From: Chitinophaga parva
GTDB taxonomy: Bacteria; Bacteroidota; Bacteroidia; Chitinophagales; Chitinophagaceae
Direction of reading: 5' to 3'
DNA length: 64,000 bases
Assembly (NCBI RefSeq): GCF_003071345.1
Contig: NZ_QCYK01000003.1
Location: 930,001-994,000, forward strand
Part shown: piece after piece, positions 24,801 through 32,729 of the stretch
Position numbering within the stretch: the first letter of the stretch is position 1
Layout: every line of letters starts with the position of its first letter
Notes under the pieces: generated by a model
Seen by the model: the letters and a program-made list of their open reading frames with translations, nothing else
The model's database searches: none
Told to the model about the DNA's origin: nothing
Program-made: the position numbers and the translations under genes

Positions 24801-26026
24801 TCGTTGCGGATGAAGGGCGGGTCGCGGAGAATATTGTGCCGCGCAAATACGATCTGCTTCCGGATGCGGGGAGTCACCGTGTACTTATTGCCGTCCTGTA
24901 CAAAATATTTGGTCAGCAGGCCCGGGGGAATGTCCTTCACCTGTTCCGCCGTGTACACCCCTCTGCCGGCAGTTTCCACGGCATCTTTGTCTACATCGGT
25001 GGCAAATATTTTGACCTCGGGAGAGCGCCCGTTCTTATGCAGGTATTTATCCAGCAGCATGGCAATGGAATAGGCTTCCTCGCCGGTGCTGCAGGCGGCC
25101 ACCCACACCTTTACTATTTCATGATCTGCCTTGTTGCGGACGATGGTGGGGAATACATCATTGTACAGGGCGTCAAAAGCAGCAGGGTCGCGGAAAAAGC
25201 CGGTTACGTGGATGAGAAAATCCTTGTACAGCTGCTTACATTCTTCAGGGTGGGTTCGCAGGTACTCCACGTAGGAGCTCAGGTCCTTGAACTCACCCAG
25301 GGTCATGCGGCGCACCAGGCGGCGGATGAGGGTGGGCGGTTTGTAAAACTGGAAGTCGTGCCCGCACTGTTTCAGCACCAGGGCATATACTTCTTTCAGC
25401 AGCTCGTCCCTTATTTGGGCGGTGTTGACTACATATGCAGGCAGGTCGGAAATATAGTTGTGAATTTCTTCCGGCATCTGTTCCGGTGGCAGGGTGTAGT
25501 CTGCGGAGCCAGAGCCGATCACACTGTTAGGCATGCCATTAAAACGCGCGGTGGTGGGGTCCTGTACAAACACAATGCCCCCGGCTTCTTTCACTGCCAG
25601 GGCGCCTTTGGTGCCATCTGTACCGGTGCCGGAAAGGATCACGGCAATGCCCAGCGGGCCCTGGTCTTTGGCAAGGCTGTGCAGGAAAATATCAACGGCG
25701 GTGTTAGGCACCTTTTCGCCGGTCTTCTGCGCCAGCTGCAGGCGCCCCTCCGCAATGGTCATCATCTTATTGTTCGGGATCACGTACACGCAGTCACGCT
25801 CCACCGGCATATCATGCGCGGCTTCCTTCACCTGCATGTAGGTATGCTTTGCCAGCAGTTCCACCAGCAGGCTTTTAAAATCAGACGACAAATGCTGAAT
25901 GACTACAAAACTCAGGTGGCTGTTTTCCGGCATGTTGTCGAAAAAGGCATGGATAGCCTCCAGTCCCCCGGCAGAGGCGCCGATGGCCACTATGTACGTA
26001 TCTTTTGTTTGTTGTTTTTTCTTCAT
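21863..26026 (-). CDS. CheB-CheR-PAS hybrid sensor histidine kinase
   Basis: 1387 residues, cytoplasmic. Order: CheB methylesterase (about 10-190) with GASAGG Ser18, His45 in IQHLSSD and Asp137 in SGTGTDG; CheR methyltransferase (about 205-480) with SAM motif VWVAACSTGEEAYS (307-320); a coiled coil of repeated SSNEELQS units (about 670-710); three or so PAS domains with PAC tails; HisKA with YVASHDLKEPLRKI (His1161); and HATPase with NALKFSHP, VLDNGIGFDE and GTGIGLAVARKII. The key residues of all catalytic domains are present. Neither a receiver domain nor chemoreceptor genes are in the window, so methylation targets may be elsewhere or internal. It probably integrates several signals; output is unknown. 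Confidence 0.92.
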   Translation of the reverse strand: MKKKQQTKDTYIVAIGASAGGLEAIHAFFDNMPENSHLSFVVIQHLSSDFKSLLVELLAKHTYMQVKEAAHDMPVERDCVYVIPNNKMMTIAEGRLQLAQKTGEKVPNTAVDIFLHSLAKDQGPLGIAVILSGTGTDGTKGALAVKEAGGIVFVQDPTTARFNGMPNSVIGSGSADYTLPPEQMPEEIHNYISDLPAYVVNTAQIRDELLKEVYALVLKQCGHDFQFYKPPTLIRRLVRRMTLGEFKDLSSYVEYLRTHPEECKQLYKDFLIHVTGFFRDPAAFDALYNDVFPTIVRNKADHEIVKVWVAACSTGEEAYSIAMLLDKYLHKNGRSPEVKIFATDVDKDAVETAGRGVYTAEQVKDIPPGLLTKYFVQDGNKYTVTPRIRKQIVFARHNILRDPPFIRNDLVTCRNMLIYMGIPLQHKVLSALHFGLLTGGYLMLGSSENVDGIRAGLEDVSTKWKIYRKNASLKGYHQENTLGPAQATLIKLPAARPAQTAIGYTRAAQDLLDDFKTALIEDAGFAGLYIDQNYELREAVGNFNRYLSLPDKKLQLNLLKMVGPDLSVALNAAIRKAWKEQQKISLPRVKIRREDDEQLVSIVVDPLPGGASGSNYTFILLGEGREAVNGHNTGTIDFSNVTHSESSRQLLALETELNETRESLKTVMEGYEAANEELQSSNEELLSANEELQSSNEELQSLNEELHTLNTEHQLKIRELAALNDDLNNYFLSTNIGQLFLDADMHIRKFNPAAVHLINLIESDIGRPISHISTNIKDDSLVQDAQQVLHNGGIVEKEVTLQNGEVMLVRILPYVRQDKGTDGVVITFVDISPIKRLDNILKGIFNSSQSAILAFRALRGQDHKITDLELITANDAATAVLQKPKADALHQRMLQHFAHLGAHDLFAQYTHTVNTGEVLQHELPVDHNGATRWYSVVAVKMEDGLVATYTDITGKKESEERLRQNYNELVVARENMKKLNAALETKVMERTRELTRAEEEAQTSGEEKRFIAESMPLIVWTLTPAGVLTYINHQFTDFTGLHLQEGVVPDWSRFVHPDDVEDLERHWQYAFEHKEDFSRELRMRNANGNYAWFLLRANARKDEQDNVQLWVCTNIDIDEQKQANQILETRVQERTRALQISNDQLEQSNMELQHYAYVASHDLKEPLRKISMFSHMLKDKHLQHLDARALDYMDRIIRSSTRMMRLIDDLLAFSKISVYDYYEHTDLNKLIREILSDLELAIVEKQAVVEVDPLPEIEVIPGQMRQVFQNLISNALKFSHPEKPPVIRITGRRVSGKNFHSPASRNGAWCLITVLDNGIGFDEKYVEKIFTLFQRLHTKDYDGTGIGLAVARKIITKHNGLITAQSKEGEGAKFQLLLPVRQEEKGS

Positions 26027-26223
26027 GCCGGATGTTCTTTCCTGGTGTTGCCACCCGCTAAAAGAGTGCCGCGGATGGCGCTGCCCGGCAAATACGCTCC
26101 CGCAAAAGGATGGGGCAAACGTTACAGTAGTGCATCGCAGCCTAAAATAAATTCATGGATTGGGAACAGGGTCAAGCCCGGCATGCATGGAAGAGTACGG
26201 GAAAAAGTGTGGAATATTTGGGA

Positions 26224-26271
26224 CGATGCAAAGCATTTAAAATGCTTTACATCGTTAAATGTTTTGCATCG
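26224..26271 (-). other. Three-arm alternative hairpin overlapping a stop codon
   Basis: Three 15-nt arms: 26224-26238, 26240-26254 and 26257-26271. The first is a 14/15 reverse complement of each of the other two, which are themselves a direct repeat. Only one pairing can form at a time. The last arm carries the final codons (Met-Gln-Asn-Ile-stop) of the PAS kinase. Confidence 0.7.
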
Positions 26272-27787
26272 CTGGCAGCAAGATGAAAAAGCTGGCTCCT
26301 TCCCCGGGGATGCCTTCTGCCAGGATAGCGCCCCGGTGGCGTTCTACGATCTTTTTGCAGATAGAAAGGCCCAGGCCCGTGCCGGGATAATCACTTTTGC
26401 CATGCAGGCGCTGGAACACTTCAAAGATGCGCTCCGCATAGGTTTGCTCGAAACCAATCCCATTATCCTTCACCTGTATGCGGTACCAGGTGTGGTGCTC
26501 ATCCAGCAGGTACTTCAGCTTTTCTTCATGGGTGAGCGCCCGTGCGGAAAGATGGATATCCGGCGTTCTTTCGTGATGGCGGAATTTCAGTGCATTGCCG
26601 ATGATGTTGATGAACAATTGCTCCAGCTGTATGCTGCGGCCCTGTATTTCCGGCAGGTGCGCAGCGCGGATAAGGGCGCCCGTTTCGCGGATAGGAATTT
26701 CCAGGTCGTTGAGCACGTGCTGGATGGTAGTGTTGAGGTCTACTTTTTCCAGCGGTATATCGCGGGTAGCAACGCGGGAAAGTTGCAACAGGTCGTCAAT
26801 GAGGCGGCGCATATTGCCGGCGGCATTGGTCATGCGTTCTATATATTGCGCACCATCTGCGCCCAGTACGTCTTTGAACTTCACCTGCAGGCGGTCACTG
26901 AAGGTAAGTATCTTGCGGAGCGGCTCCTGCAGGTCGTGCGAGGCTACGTAGGCAAACTGTTCCAGCTCTTTATTGCTGCGGGCCAGGTCCAGCACGTACT
27001 TGTCGCGCTCCCGCTCCAGGCGTTTCATTTCCGTGATGTCACGGATAACGCCCAGCATTTTTTCTTCCCCGGTTTTTTCATCTGTGCAGTACATGCCTTT
27101 TGACACGAGGTGTTTGCGCTTGCCGTGGATGTCGATGATATCGTACTCCGCTTCATAGCCCTGTTTTTCCTTGCGGGCCCTGTCCAGTGTTTCATACAGT
27201 GCGGGTGCAAAGCTGGGGTCGGGGAAGCGCAGGAAAAATTCCGCGGAAGGTTTCTCCGGGCAGGCGGCCGCATTCTCATAGCCCAGGATGCGGTACAGGC
27301 CTTCAGACCAGATGCTTTCCCGGGTACGCGGGTCCCAGCTGAAGCTACCGAATTGCAGGAGGGTTTCCGTGGTTTGGATAAGGGCTAGCAGGTTATTTAC
27401 GTCGGCTGCTTTCATGCCGTCCGCCGTTTTGGGCAGTACCTGGAAGGTCCATAATAAACCGGGGGCATCTTTTGCGTTCGGGATGAAGGAGCGTGCGCTG
27501 ATCAGCAAAGGGGTAAGCGCGGGCGTTACGCCATGTATGGTGAACTGGATATTGGCTTTATCGGTGGTGGCCTGCAGGTGCTCCCGGATGGCTTGTATCG
27601 TCCATTCGCCCAGGAGGCCGGGTACCAGCAGGTTTTGTTCCATGGCTTGCTGCAGGGGCTTTCCAAAGAGGCCCACGGTCTGGTTATTGGCTGCCAGGAT
27701 CCTGCCATCCAGACTAGAGATCAACGCGGCATGCGGGTATGCATTCAGCGTGGCTTGTAGCAGTGGTTCGGTAGCAAGGTGCTTCAT
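26255..27787 (-). CDS. PAS-domain sensor histidine kinase
   Basis: 510 residues, cytoplasmic. Two PAS-like domains: about 10-120 (ISSLDGRILAANNQTVGLFG) and about 135-265, the second with a PAC tail (YEAEYDIIDIHGKRKHLVSK) and GVIRDITEMKRLERE. The kinase core has YVASHDLQEPLRKI (His284), IGNALKFRH, VKDNGIGFE and GTGLGLSICKKIVERHRG. It lies upstream of the CheB-CheR kinase on the same strand, and the HisKA boxes of the two are nearly identical, so they may share a response regulator that is not in this window. Signal unknown. Confidence 0.9.
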   Translation of the reverse strand: MKHLATEPLLQATLNAYPHAALISSLDGRILAANNQTVGLFGKPLQQAMEQNLLVPGLLGEWTIQAIREHLQATTDKANIQFTIHGVTPALTPLLISARSFIPNAKDAPGLLWTFQVLPKTADGMKAADVNNLLALIQTTETLLQFGSFSWDPRTRESIWSEGLYRILGYENAAACPEKPSAEFFLRFPDPSFAPALYETLDRARKEKQGYEAEYDIIDIHGKRKHLVSKGMYCTDEKTGEEKMLGVIRDITEMKRLERERDKYVLDLARSNKELEQFAYVASHDLQEPLRKILTFSDRLQVKFKDVLGADGAQYIERMTNAAGNMRRLIDDLLQLSRVATRDIPLEKVDLNTTIQHVLNDLEIPIRETGALIRAAHLPEIQGRSIQLEQLFINIIGNALKFRHHERTPDIHLSARALTHEEKLKYLLDEHHTWYRIQVKDNGIGFEQTYAERIFEVFQRLHGKSDYPGTGLGLSICKKIVERHRGAILAEGIPGEGASFFILLPAMQNI

Positions 27788-27831
27788 GTACGAAGAAAGG
27801 ATGAATGGGATGTGAGAAAAACGGGTAGCGG

Positions 27832-28893
27832 CTAGGCCCTGGGCTGGGCCTGTCCGCCATAGAACGCGGCGCCCTGCAGGGCGGTCTTATCGTTGTCGAT
27901 CACGTGCAGGGGCGCGGTTTCCAGCAGTTCAAACAGGCGATCCCCATCGCGGTAGTGCTGGTAGAAAGTGGGGGATTTCAGCAGGGGCAGTATCTTGGGT
28001 GGTATGCCACCTCCCAGGAATATACCGCCGGTGGCTTTCATTTTCAGCATCAGGTTACTGGTTTCGCGGGCCAGGTATTTTACAAACAGGGTCATGGTTT
28101 GCGTGGCGATGGCAGCCTTGTTCTCCACGGCCGCAATGCTGATCACGGCTGCATCGTCCTGGGTGGTGAAAGCCTCTGCCATCCAGGTGGGCACTTCCAC
28201 CTGTTCCACCTCTTTGAGATAGTTGAAAATATTGAGAATGCCCATGCCGGACACCAGGTGTTCCCAGCTCACCACCGGCACCTTGGTGCGCAGGTAGTTA
28301 TGCAGAGCCACGTCCTGTGCGCTGCGGGGCGAAAAATCACTGTGGCCGCCTTCTGTGGCAAAGGGAAAATAACGTTCCCCATCATAATACAGGCCGGCTT
28401 CTCCCAGGCCGGTGCCGGGGGCAATGATGGCCATGTTGCCTTTGATGGTCACATCGCCTTTATGGAGGGTTACCAGGTCATCGCCCTGGAGGGTGGCCAG
28501 GCCGTAGGCGGTGGCTTCCAGGTCATTGATCAGGTATACATTTTTGATGCCGGTGGCTTCTGCAATGGCTGCCTCGCTGATCTCCATGGGCAGGTTGGTA
28601 ATGGCGGCCTTGCCGTGCATCACCGGTCCTGCTACGCCCACGCTGATGCGGTCAGGCATGCGGTCGGGGTATTGCTCATGAAAAGCCTTGATCAGCTGAC
28701 TTAAGGAATTATACTGTGCGGAGTGGTACGTGGCTTGCTGGAGCAGGGTAAGCGCGCCTCCATTCACTTCATACAGCGCCAGGTTTGTCTTGGTGCCGCC
28801 CAGGTCCCCGGCCAGCACGCAGCATGCGGGAAACGCCGGGTTGCTGTTGCGGGCAAAGGTGGGAAGATACATTGCTTGGTTGTCTGTTGCCAT
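27832..28893 (-). CDS. glk: Glucokinase
   Basis: 353 residues of the E. coli Glk type (not ROK). The ATP-binding motif LAGDLGGTKTNLALYEV lies at about 26-42. NDLEATAYGLATL carries the catalytic Asp, IIAPGTGLGEAGLYYDGE follows, and ATEGGHSDFSPRS is the glucose-contact segment. It phosphorylates glucose to glucose-6-phosphate in the cytoplasm, which fits with glucose released by the glucan hydrolases and with glucose-6-phosphate use by OtsA. It sits 45 nt past the kinase gene on the same strand. Confidence 0.92.
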   Translation of the reverse strand: MATDNQAMYLPTFARNSNPAFPACCVLAGDLGGTKTNLALYEVNGGALTLLQQATYHSAQYNSLSQLIKAFHEQYPDRMPDRISVGVAGPVMHGKAAITNLPMEISEAAIAEATGIKNVYLINDLEATAYGLATLQGDDLVTLHKGDVTIKGNMAIIAPGTGLGEAGLYYDGERYFPFATEGGHSDFSPRSAQDVALHNYLRTKVPVVSWEHLVSGMGILNIFNYLKEVEQVEVPTWMAEAFTTQDDAAVISIAAVENKAAIATQTMTLFVKYLARETSNLMLKMKATGGIFLGGGIPPKILPLLKSPTFYQHYRDGDRLFELLETAPLHVIDNDKTALQGAAFYGGQAQPRA

Positions 28894-28986
28894 ACTGTTG
28901 AATTAAAATTGTCCCAGGTCTTAATTCCCGCAAAGTAAGCCATGCGGCTGCTTTATCCAAATAAGTGGCGCCCGCTATGGGTATTT

Positions 28987-29961
28987 TTACATGGAATACA
29001 CGTACTCCCACCAGCGGTTAATATGAGAGGCGGAAGGCAGTGCACCGCACGCTCCGGGGCGGGGCAGCCAGAGCACTATATCGTCCGGCGCGGCCGCCAG
29101 CAGGCGTTCTACGGGCTCCCGCCAGGGATGCAGGGCCAGGTTGTAGGTGCCCCAGTGTACGGGCAGCATCACTTTGCCGCGCAGGGCGGCGTGGGCGCGC
29201 AGGGCGTTGTCCGGGCCCATATGGATATCAGGCCAGCCATCACCATAGGCCCCTATTTCCAGGATGGTGAGGTCAAACGGGCCGTAGGTGTTGCCTATTT
29301 CTTCAAAGCCGGGCCACCAGCCGCTGTCGCCGCCAAAATACACTTTGTGATGCCGGCCGGTGATCACCCACGAGGTCCAGAGGGTGGTATTGCGGTCGCG
29401 CAGGCCACGGCCGGAAAAGTGGCGGGTGGGTAAGGCGGTAAGGGTACAGGTCTCATCCAGCACCAGGCTATCACCCCAGTTAAAGACCCGCCATTGCTCG
29501 GGGGATACGCCCCATTTGCGCAGGTGGCCTTCCACCCCCAGCGGACAGTAGAAAGTATAGCCTTTGGCCCCCAGCTTCCTGATCACTTGTTCATCCAGGT
29601 GATCGTAGTGATCGTGGGTGAGCAGCACACCGTCCAGTGGGGGCAGGTGGTCTATGCTTACCGGTATTTCAAAGAAGCGCTTAGGCCCCATGAATGAAAA
29701 CGGCGATGCCCGCATGGCCCACACGGGATCTGTCAGGAAACGTTTACCGGCCACTTCGAGTAAAATGGTGGTGTGCCCCAGCCAGGTGAGGCGGATCTCG
29801 TCTTCCTTTGGATTATCGTAGGCCAGCAGGTCAAACGTGAAAGGGCCGGGTGCTTTTGCAGGTTCCCGGTCGTTTTTTACCGTCATAAATTTCCACATGG
29901 TGGACCAGAACATGCCTGGCGAGGAAACGGTGGTTGGCACCGGGTTTTCGTAGTGTGTCAT
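28987..29961 (-). CDS. MBL-fold metallo-hydrolase (NAPE-PLD/UlaG-like)
   Basis: 324 residues, cytoplasmic. The metallo-beta-lactamase motif is TWLGHTTILLEV, then LLTHDHYDHLDEQ (about 112-124), the third His ligand in ALPTRHFSGRG, YFGGDSGWWPGF with the bridging Asp, and VHWGTYNLALHPW near the end. These match the PF12706 group that includes NAPE-hydrolysing phospholipase D and the L-ascorbate-6-P lactonase family. The substrate is uncertain; phospholipid or lactone hydrolysis are the family options. Confidence 0.82.
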   Translation of the reverse strand: MTHYENPVPTTVSSPGMFWSTMWKFMTVKNDREPAKAPGPFTFDLLAYDNPKEDEIRLTWLGHTTILLEVAGKRFLTDPVWAMRASPFSFMGPKRFFEIPVSIDHLPPLDGVLLTHDHYDHLDEQVIRKLGAKGYTFYCPLGVEGHLRKWGVSPEQWRVFNWGDSLVLDETCTLTALPTRHFSGRGLRDRNTTLWTSWVITGRHHKVYFGGDSGWWPGFEEIGNTYGPFDLTILEIGAYGDGWPDIHMGPDNALRAHAALRGKVMLPVHWGTYNLALHPWREPVERLLAAAPDDIVLWLPRPGACGALPSASHINRWWEYVYSM

Positions 29962-29991
29962 GCAGTAGTGATTAGCAATGGTGTGGCGGTA

Positions 29992-30702
29992 TCAGTGGTT
30001 GCTGAGTACTGCCAGCAGTTCGTAACTATAATCATGGCTGTCTGCCAGCTGGCTATGGCGCGGTGTCCTGAGCACTTTGACCTGCTGCAGGTGGCCCGGC
30101 ACAAAGGTGAATTTCCTGATCTCCTCCGGCAATGGTTGCCAGTGTGTTTGCGCATCCGGCGGCACTTTGCTGAAGGCCACCTGGAGGCACTCCCGTTGCT
30201 GTCCTTTACGATCGGTGCAGGTGGTTTTTTGTGGATGCACCCACATGACCAGCACCCTGGGGTGCGCATCCGGCTTGCGCTGTTCATGGAGTACCAGGCC
30301 CAGGGTGCCATACCCCTTGCCAAGGTAATGCAGTGTGTGCTGCCGGCGGAGAAATACCATGGTATCCGGGCTGGCCTGCGCTACATCCACGGTTTTGAGC
30401 ACCATGCTGATGGTGTCGCCATGTTGCAGCCAGGGACCGGCTTCTATGATCTCGGGAAAGTAATTGAGGTAATCAGTGCTCAGCTCCGCATCGCCGGTGG
30501 CATGGAGAGTAAGCCCTATGAGCATACCGGGACTGGATGCGGCGGGCAGTGTGTCACTGGCATAGAACATATCGCCCCCGTGCACTTCCTGCGATACAGC
30601 GGACGTGCCGCTGGTATCGGTGCCGGCGGAGCCGGTATTGGGGTGTTGATTACAGGCGGTGAGCAGGGTGGCGGCCAGGGCCCAGCGGATGGAAGCATGC
30701 AT
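29992..30702 (-). CDS. Lipoprotein of unknown function
   Basis: Using the ATG at 30702 (MHASIRWALAATLLTACNQ) gives 236 residues with a lipobox LTAC, so the mature protein starts at that Cys and is membrane-anchored. A TTG two codons upstream is an alternative start. The mature part contains a low-complexity linker (NTGSAGTDTSGTSAVS) and a conserved-looking domain with YASDTLPAASSPGMLIGLTL and GKGYGTLGLVLHEQRKPD, unlike any family I know. It lies 30 nt past the MBL gene on the same strand, possibly one operon. Confidence 0.6.
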   Translation of the reverse strand: MHASIRWALAATLLTACNQHPNTGSAGTDTSGTSAVSQEVHGGDMFYASDTLPAASSPGMLIGLTLHATGDAELSTDYLNYFPEIIEAGPWLQHGDTISMVLKTVDVAQASPDTMVFLRRQHTLHYLGKGYGTLGLVLHEQRKPDAHPRVLVMWVHPQKTTCTDRKGQQRECLQVAFSKVPPDAQTHWQPLPEEIRKFTFVPGHLQQVKVLRTPRHSQLADSHDYSYELLAVLSNH

Positions 30703-30731
30703 AGACAAGAAGTTTCAAGGTTCAAAGGAGG

Positions 30732-30770
30732 CCCTGGTGCAGGTTGCAGTAAACAGTTCCTGCACCAGGG
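30732..30770. repeat. 12-bp perfect hairpin with neighbouring heptad-like repeats
   Basis: CCCTGGTGCAGG (30732-30743) pairs exactly with CCTGCACCAGGG (30759-30770). Beside it are degenerate 7-bp units (TTTCAAG, GTTCAAA at 30713-30726; TCCAGGC, TCCAGGT at about 30798-30811). It may be a third, weaker heptad family, or a terminator without a T-run. Confidence 0.5.
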
Positions 30771-30889
30771 AAATCCAATTTCCAGGTTTCAAGGGAATCC
30801 AGGCTCCAGGTAAATTCCATATTCCCCGGGGACATCACCCGCCCAATTTCCAGGCCGAAGTGTATAACATCCCGCAAAGAACGCGCCCC

Positions 30890-31753
30890 CTAGTTCAATG
30901 ATGCATCGCTAAAAGTATCACCCTGGCGCAGGTCGCCGGTGGTGAAGCCTTTTTTGAACCAGTACATGCGCTGCGCGGAAGTGCCGTGGGTGAAGGCGTC
31001 CGGCACTACGTAACCCTGGGCTTCCTTTTGCAGGCGGTCGTCGCCCACGGCGCTGGCCGCGTTGAGGGCCGATTCAATGTCGCCGGCTTCCAGGATGGTG
31101 TCCATGCGCTCCGCATGGTTAGCCCACACGCCGGCCAGGAAATCGGCCTGCAGCTCCAGTTTTACGGACAGCTTATTGTATTCTGCTTCGCTCATGCGGC
31201 CGCGGGCGCGGTCCATTTTTGCAGAGATGCCCAGCAGGTTCTGCACGTGGTGGCCCACTTCATGGGCTATTACATAAGCCATAGCAAAGTCGCCATTCAC
31301 ATGGAACTTGTCGCGCATTTCATCAAAGAATTCGGTGTCCAGGTATACTTTATGATCGCCGGGGCAATAAAAAGGCCCAGTGGCTGATTCTGCCATGCCG
31401 CAGGCGCTGCTCACAGAGCCGTTGAAGAGGTGAAGCTTGGGCTCTTCGTAGGTTTTGTTCATGTTGTTGAAGATGTCGTGCCACACATCTTCCGTGCTGG
31501 CCAGCACTACGGAGGAGAAGCGCTTGTTCACATCGGAGTAGTCGGTCACCTGGTGGGTATCGTCAGGGCCGGCCTGCTGGGTGCCTTGTTGCTGCACCTG
31601 TTGCAATACGGTAGCGGGGTTTTGCTTGAAAAGCAGCGCCAGTACAATGATCACCACGGTGCCAATGCCACCGCCTATCACCATACGGCCACCGCCGCCA
31701 CCACCGGAGCCTTCTTCCACGTTATCACTTGTACGCCTGTTTTGCCAACGCAT
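30890..31753 (-). CDS. Neutral zinc metallopeptidase (YpfJ/PF04228 family)
   Basis: 287 residues: a Gly-rich N-terminal linker (EEGSGGGGGGRMVIGGG), one transmembrane helix (TVVIIVLALLF, about 31-42) and an outer domain. The zinc motif is AYVIAHEVGHHVQNLLG (HEVGH at about 162-166). FYCPGDHKVYLDTEFF precedes it, and ELQADFLAGVWANH supplies the third ligand. It is anchored in the inner membrane facing the periplasm, with a family length of about 290 residues. The natural substrate is unknown. Confidence 0.88.
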   Translation of the reverse strand: MRWQNRRTSDNVEEGSGGGGGGRMVIGGGIGTVVIIVLALLFKQNPATVLQQVQQQGTQQAGPDDTHQVTDYSDVNKRFSSVVLASTEDVWHDIFNNMNKTYEEPKLHLFNGSVSSACGMAESATGPFYCPGDHKVYLDTEFFDEMRDKFHVNGDFAMAYVIAHEVGHHVQNLLGISAKMDRARGRMSEAEYNKLSVKLELQADFLAGVWANHAERMDTILEAGDIESALNAASAVGDDRLQKEAQGYVVPDAFTHGTSAQRMYWFKKGFTTGDLRQGDTFSDASLN

Positions 31754-31926
31754 AGAATGAGGATTTTTGTCATTTTGAGAGATGATGTAAAAATGAGGTT
31801 TTTCTTTGTATTTTTTTACCCCTCCCCTTCCCCATTTTCACCGGCAGGATGACTGGAAATAGCCGAAATCAAGTTGCCCCGGGCAGGGATGCAGGTTAGG
31901 TTTGCAGTATTAAATGACTGTGAGCC
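31754..31926. other. Intergenic region, nothing recognised
   Basis: AT-rich sequence with a run of Ts and C-rich stretches (31800-31840). No gene, hairpin or promoter box I can support. Together with the following 108-base open frame and the next 107 bases, it makes up the gap before the gene at 32142. Confidence 0.4.
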
Positions 31927-32034
31927 ATGACTAAAAAGTTAAAACCCTGGCACCTCCTGGCTGTTTGGGTCCTGCAATTTGTGGTATGGAACTGGGAGTA
32001 TGTGATCTGCGACGTAGTGACCAATTTCATCTGA
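31927..32034 (+). CDS. Possible 35-residue hydrophobic small protein
   Basis: An open frame MTKKLKPWHLLAVWVLQFVV, then WNWEYVICDVVTNFI: positively charged start, one hydrophobic Trp-rich helix and a stop. It has the composition of small inner-membrane proteins. I know no family for it, and frames this short occur by chance. It lies 107 nt upstream of the glycolipid-binding gene on the same strand. Confidence 0.25.
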   Translation: MTKKLKPWHLLAVWVLQFVVWNWEYVICDVVTNFI

Positions 32035-32141
32035 CAATGGGGTAAGCCCCTGCCGGGAGCTGGAGCGTGGACATGGACACGGCTCTGATAACGCAGGCCC
32101 CGGACCGGAAGTTGGCCCCCAAAAAACGCCGCCTCAAACAT

Positions 32142-32714
32142 ATGCAGCAAGCTTCCCTGGTATGGGCCGCTGAGAAATGGCCGGCCACAGAACTATTCCA
32201 GTTCTTCACCACCGCAGACGGGTACCTGGCCACCGGGCATATGACCGGGCTGGTAAACGCCACGCCTTTTGCATTGGAATACAAGATCAGTCTCAATCCC
32301 CATTGGGTCATAACGGCGGCGCATATACGTTCCCTGACCAATGTGCAGCAAACCATCGGCCTGCATCACAACGGGCAGGGTCAGTGGGAAGACGCAGACG
32401 GCCATCTGCTATCCCGCCTGCAGGGCTGTATGGATGTTGATATTTCCCTCACTCCTTTTACCAACACGTTGCCCATCCGCCGCCTGCACTGGCAGGAAGG
32501 CGTGCCCCAGGTCATCGACGTGGTGTACATCGATGTGCCTTCGTTCAAAGTGGAACACGTGCGCCAGCGCTATACCGCACTGCGCAAAGGCGTGTTCCTG
32601 TATGAGAACATGACGAATGATTTTAAAGCGGAACTGAATGTGGATGAACATGGCCTGGTGATCCACTACCCGGGTGTGTATGCGAGAGTGTTTGCAGAGG
32701 TGGTGAAGGATTGA
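32142..32714 (+). CDS. Putative glycolipid-binding protein (PF06475)
   Basis: 190 residues from the ATG at 32142 (MQQASLVWAAEKWPATELFQ); an in-frame Met at 32067 adds a basic extension not typical of the family. The pattern ATGHMTGLVNATPFALEYKI, then GCMDVDISLTPFTNTLPIRR and a final NVDEHGLVIHYPGVYAR, follows PF06475, known from crystal structures as a lipid-binding beta-barrel in Pseudomonas. Cytosolic; ligand unknown. It converges with the barrel gene at 32730 across only 15 nt. Confidence 0.75.
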   Translation: MQQASLVWAAEKWPATELFQFFTTADGYLATGHMTGLVNATPFALEYKISLNPHWVITAAHIRSLTNVQQTIGLHHNGQGQWEDADGHLLSRLQGCMDVDISLTPFTNTLPIRRLHWQEGVPQVIDVVYIDVPSFKVEHVRQRYTALRKGVFLYENMTNDFKAELNVDEHGLVIHYPGVYARVFAEVVKD

Positions 32715-32729
32715 GGGACGACAGCCCGG

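Noticed and set aside
24362..27103. A 913-codon open frame on the plus strand opposite the CheB-CheR and PAS kinases
   Set aside because: The minus strand carries unmistakable CheB, CheR, PAS and kinase motifs. The plus-strand frame has no family motif and arises from codon bias of the opposite genes.
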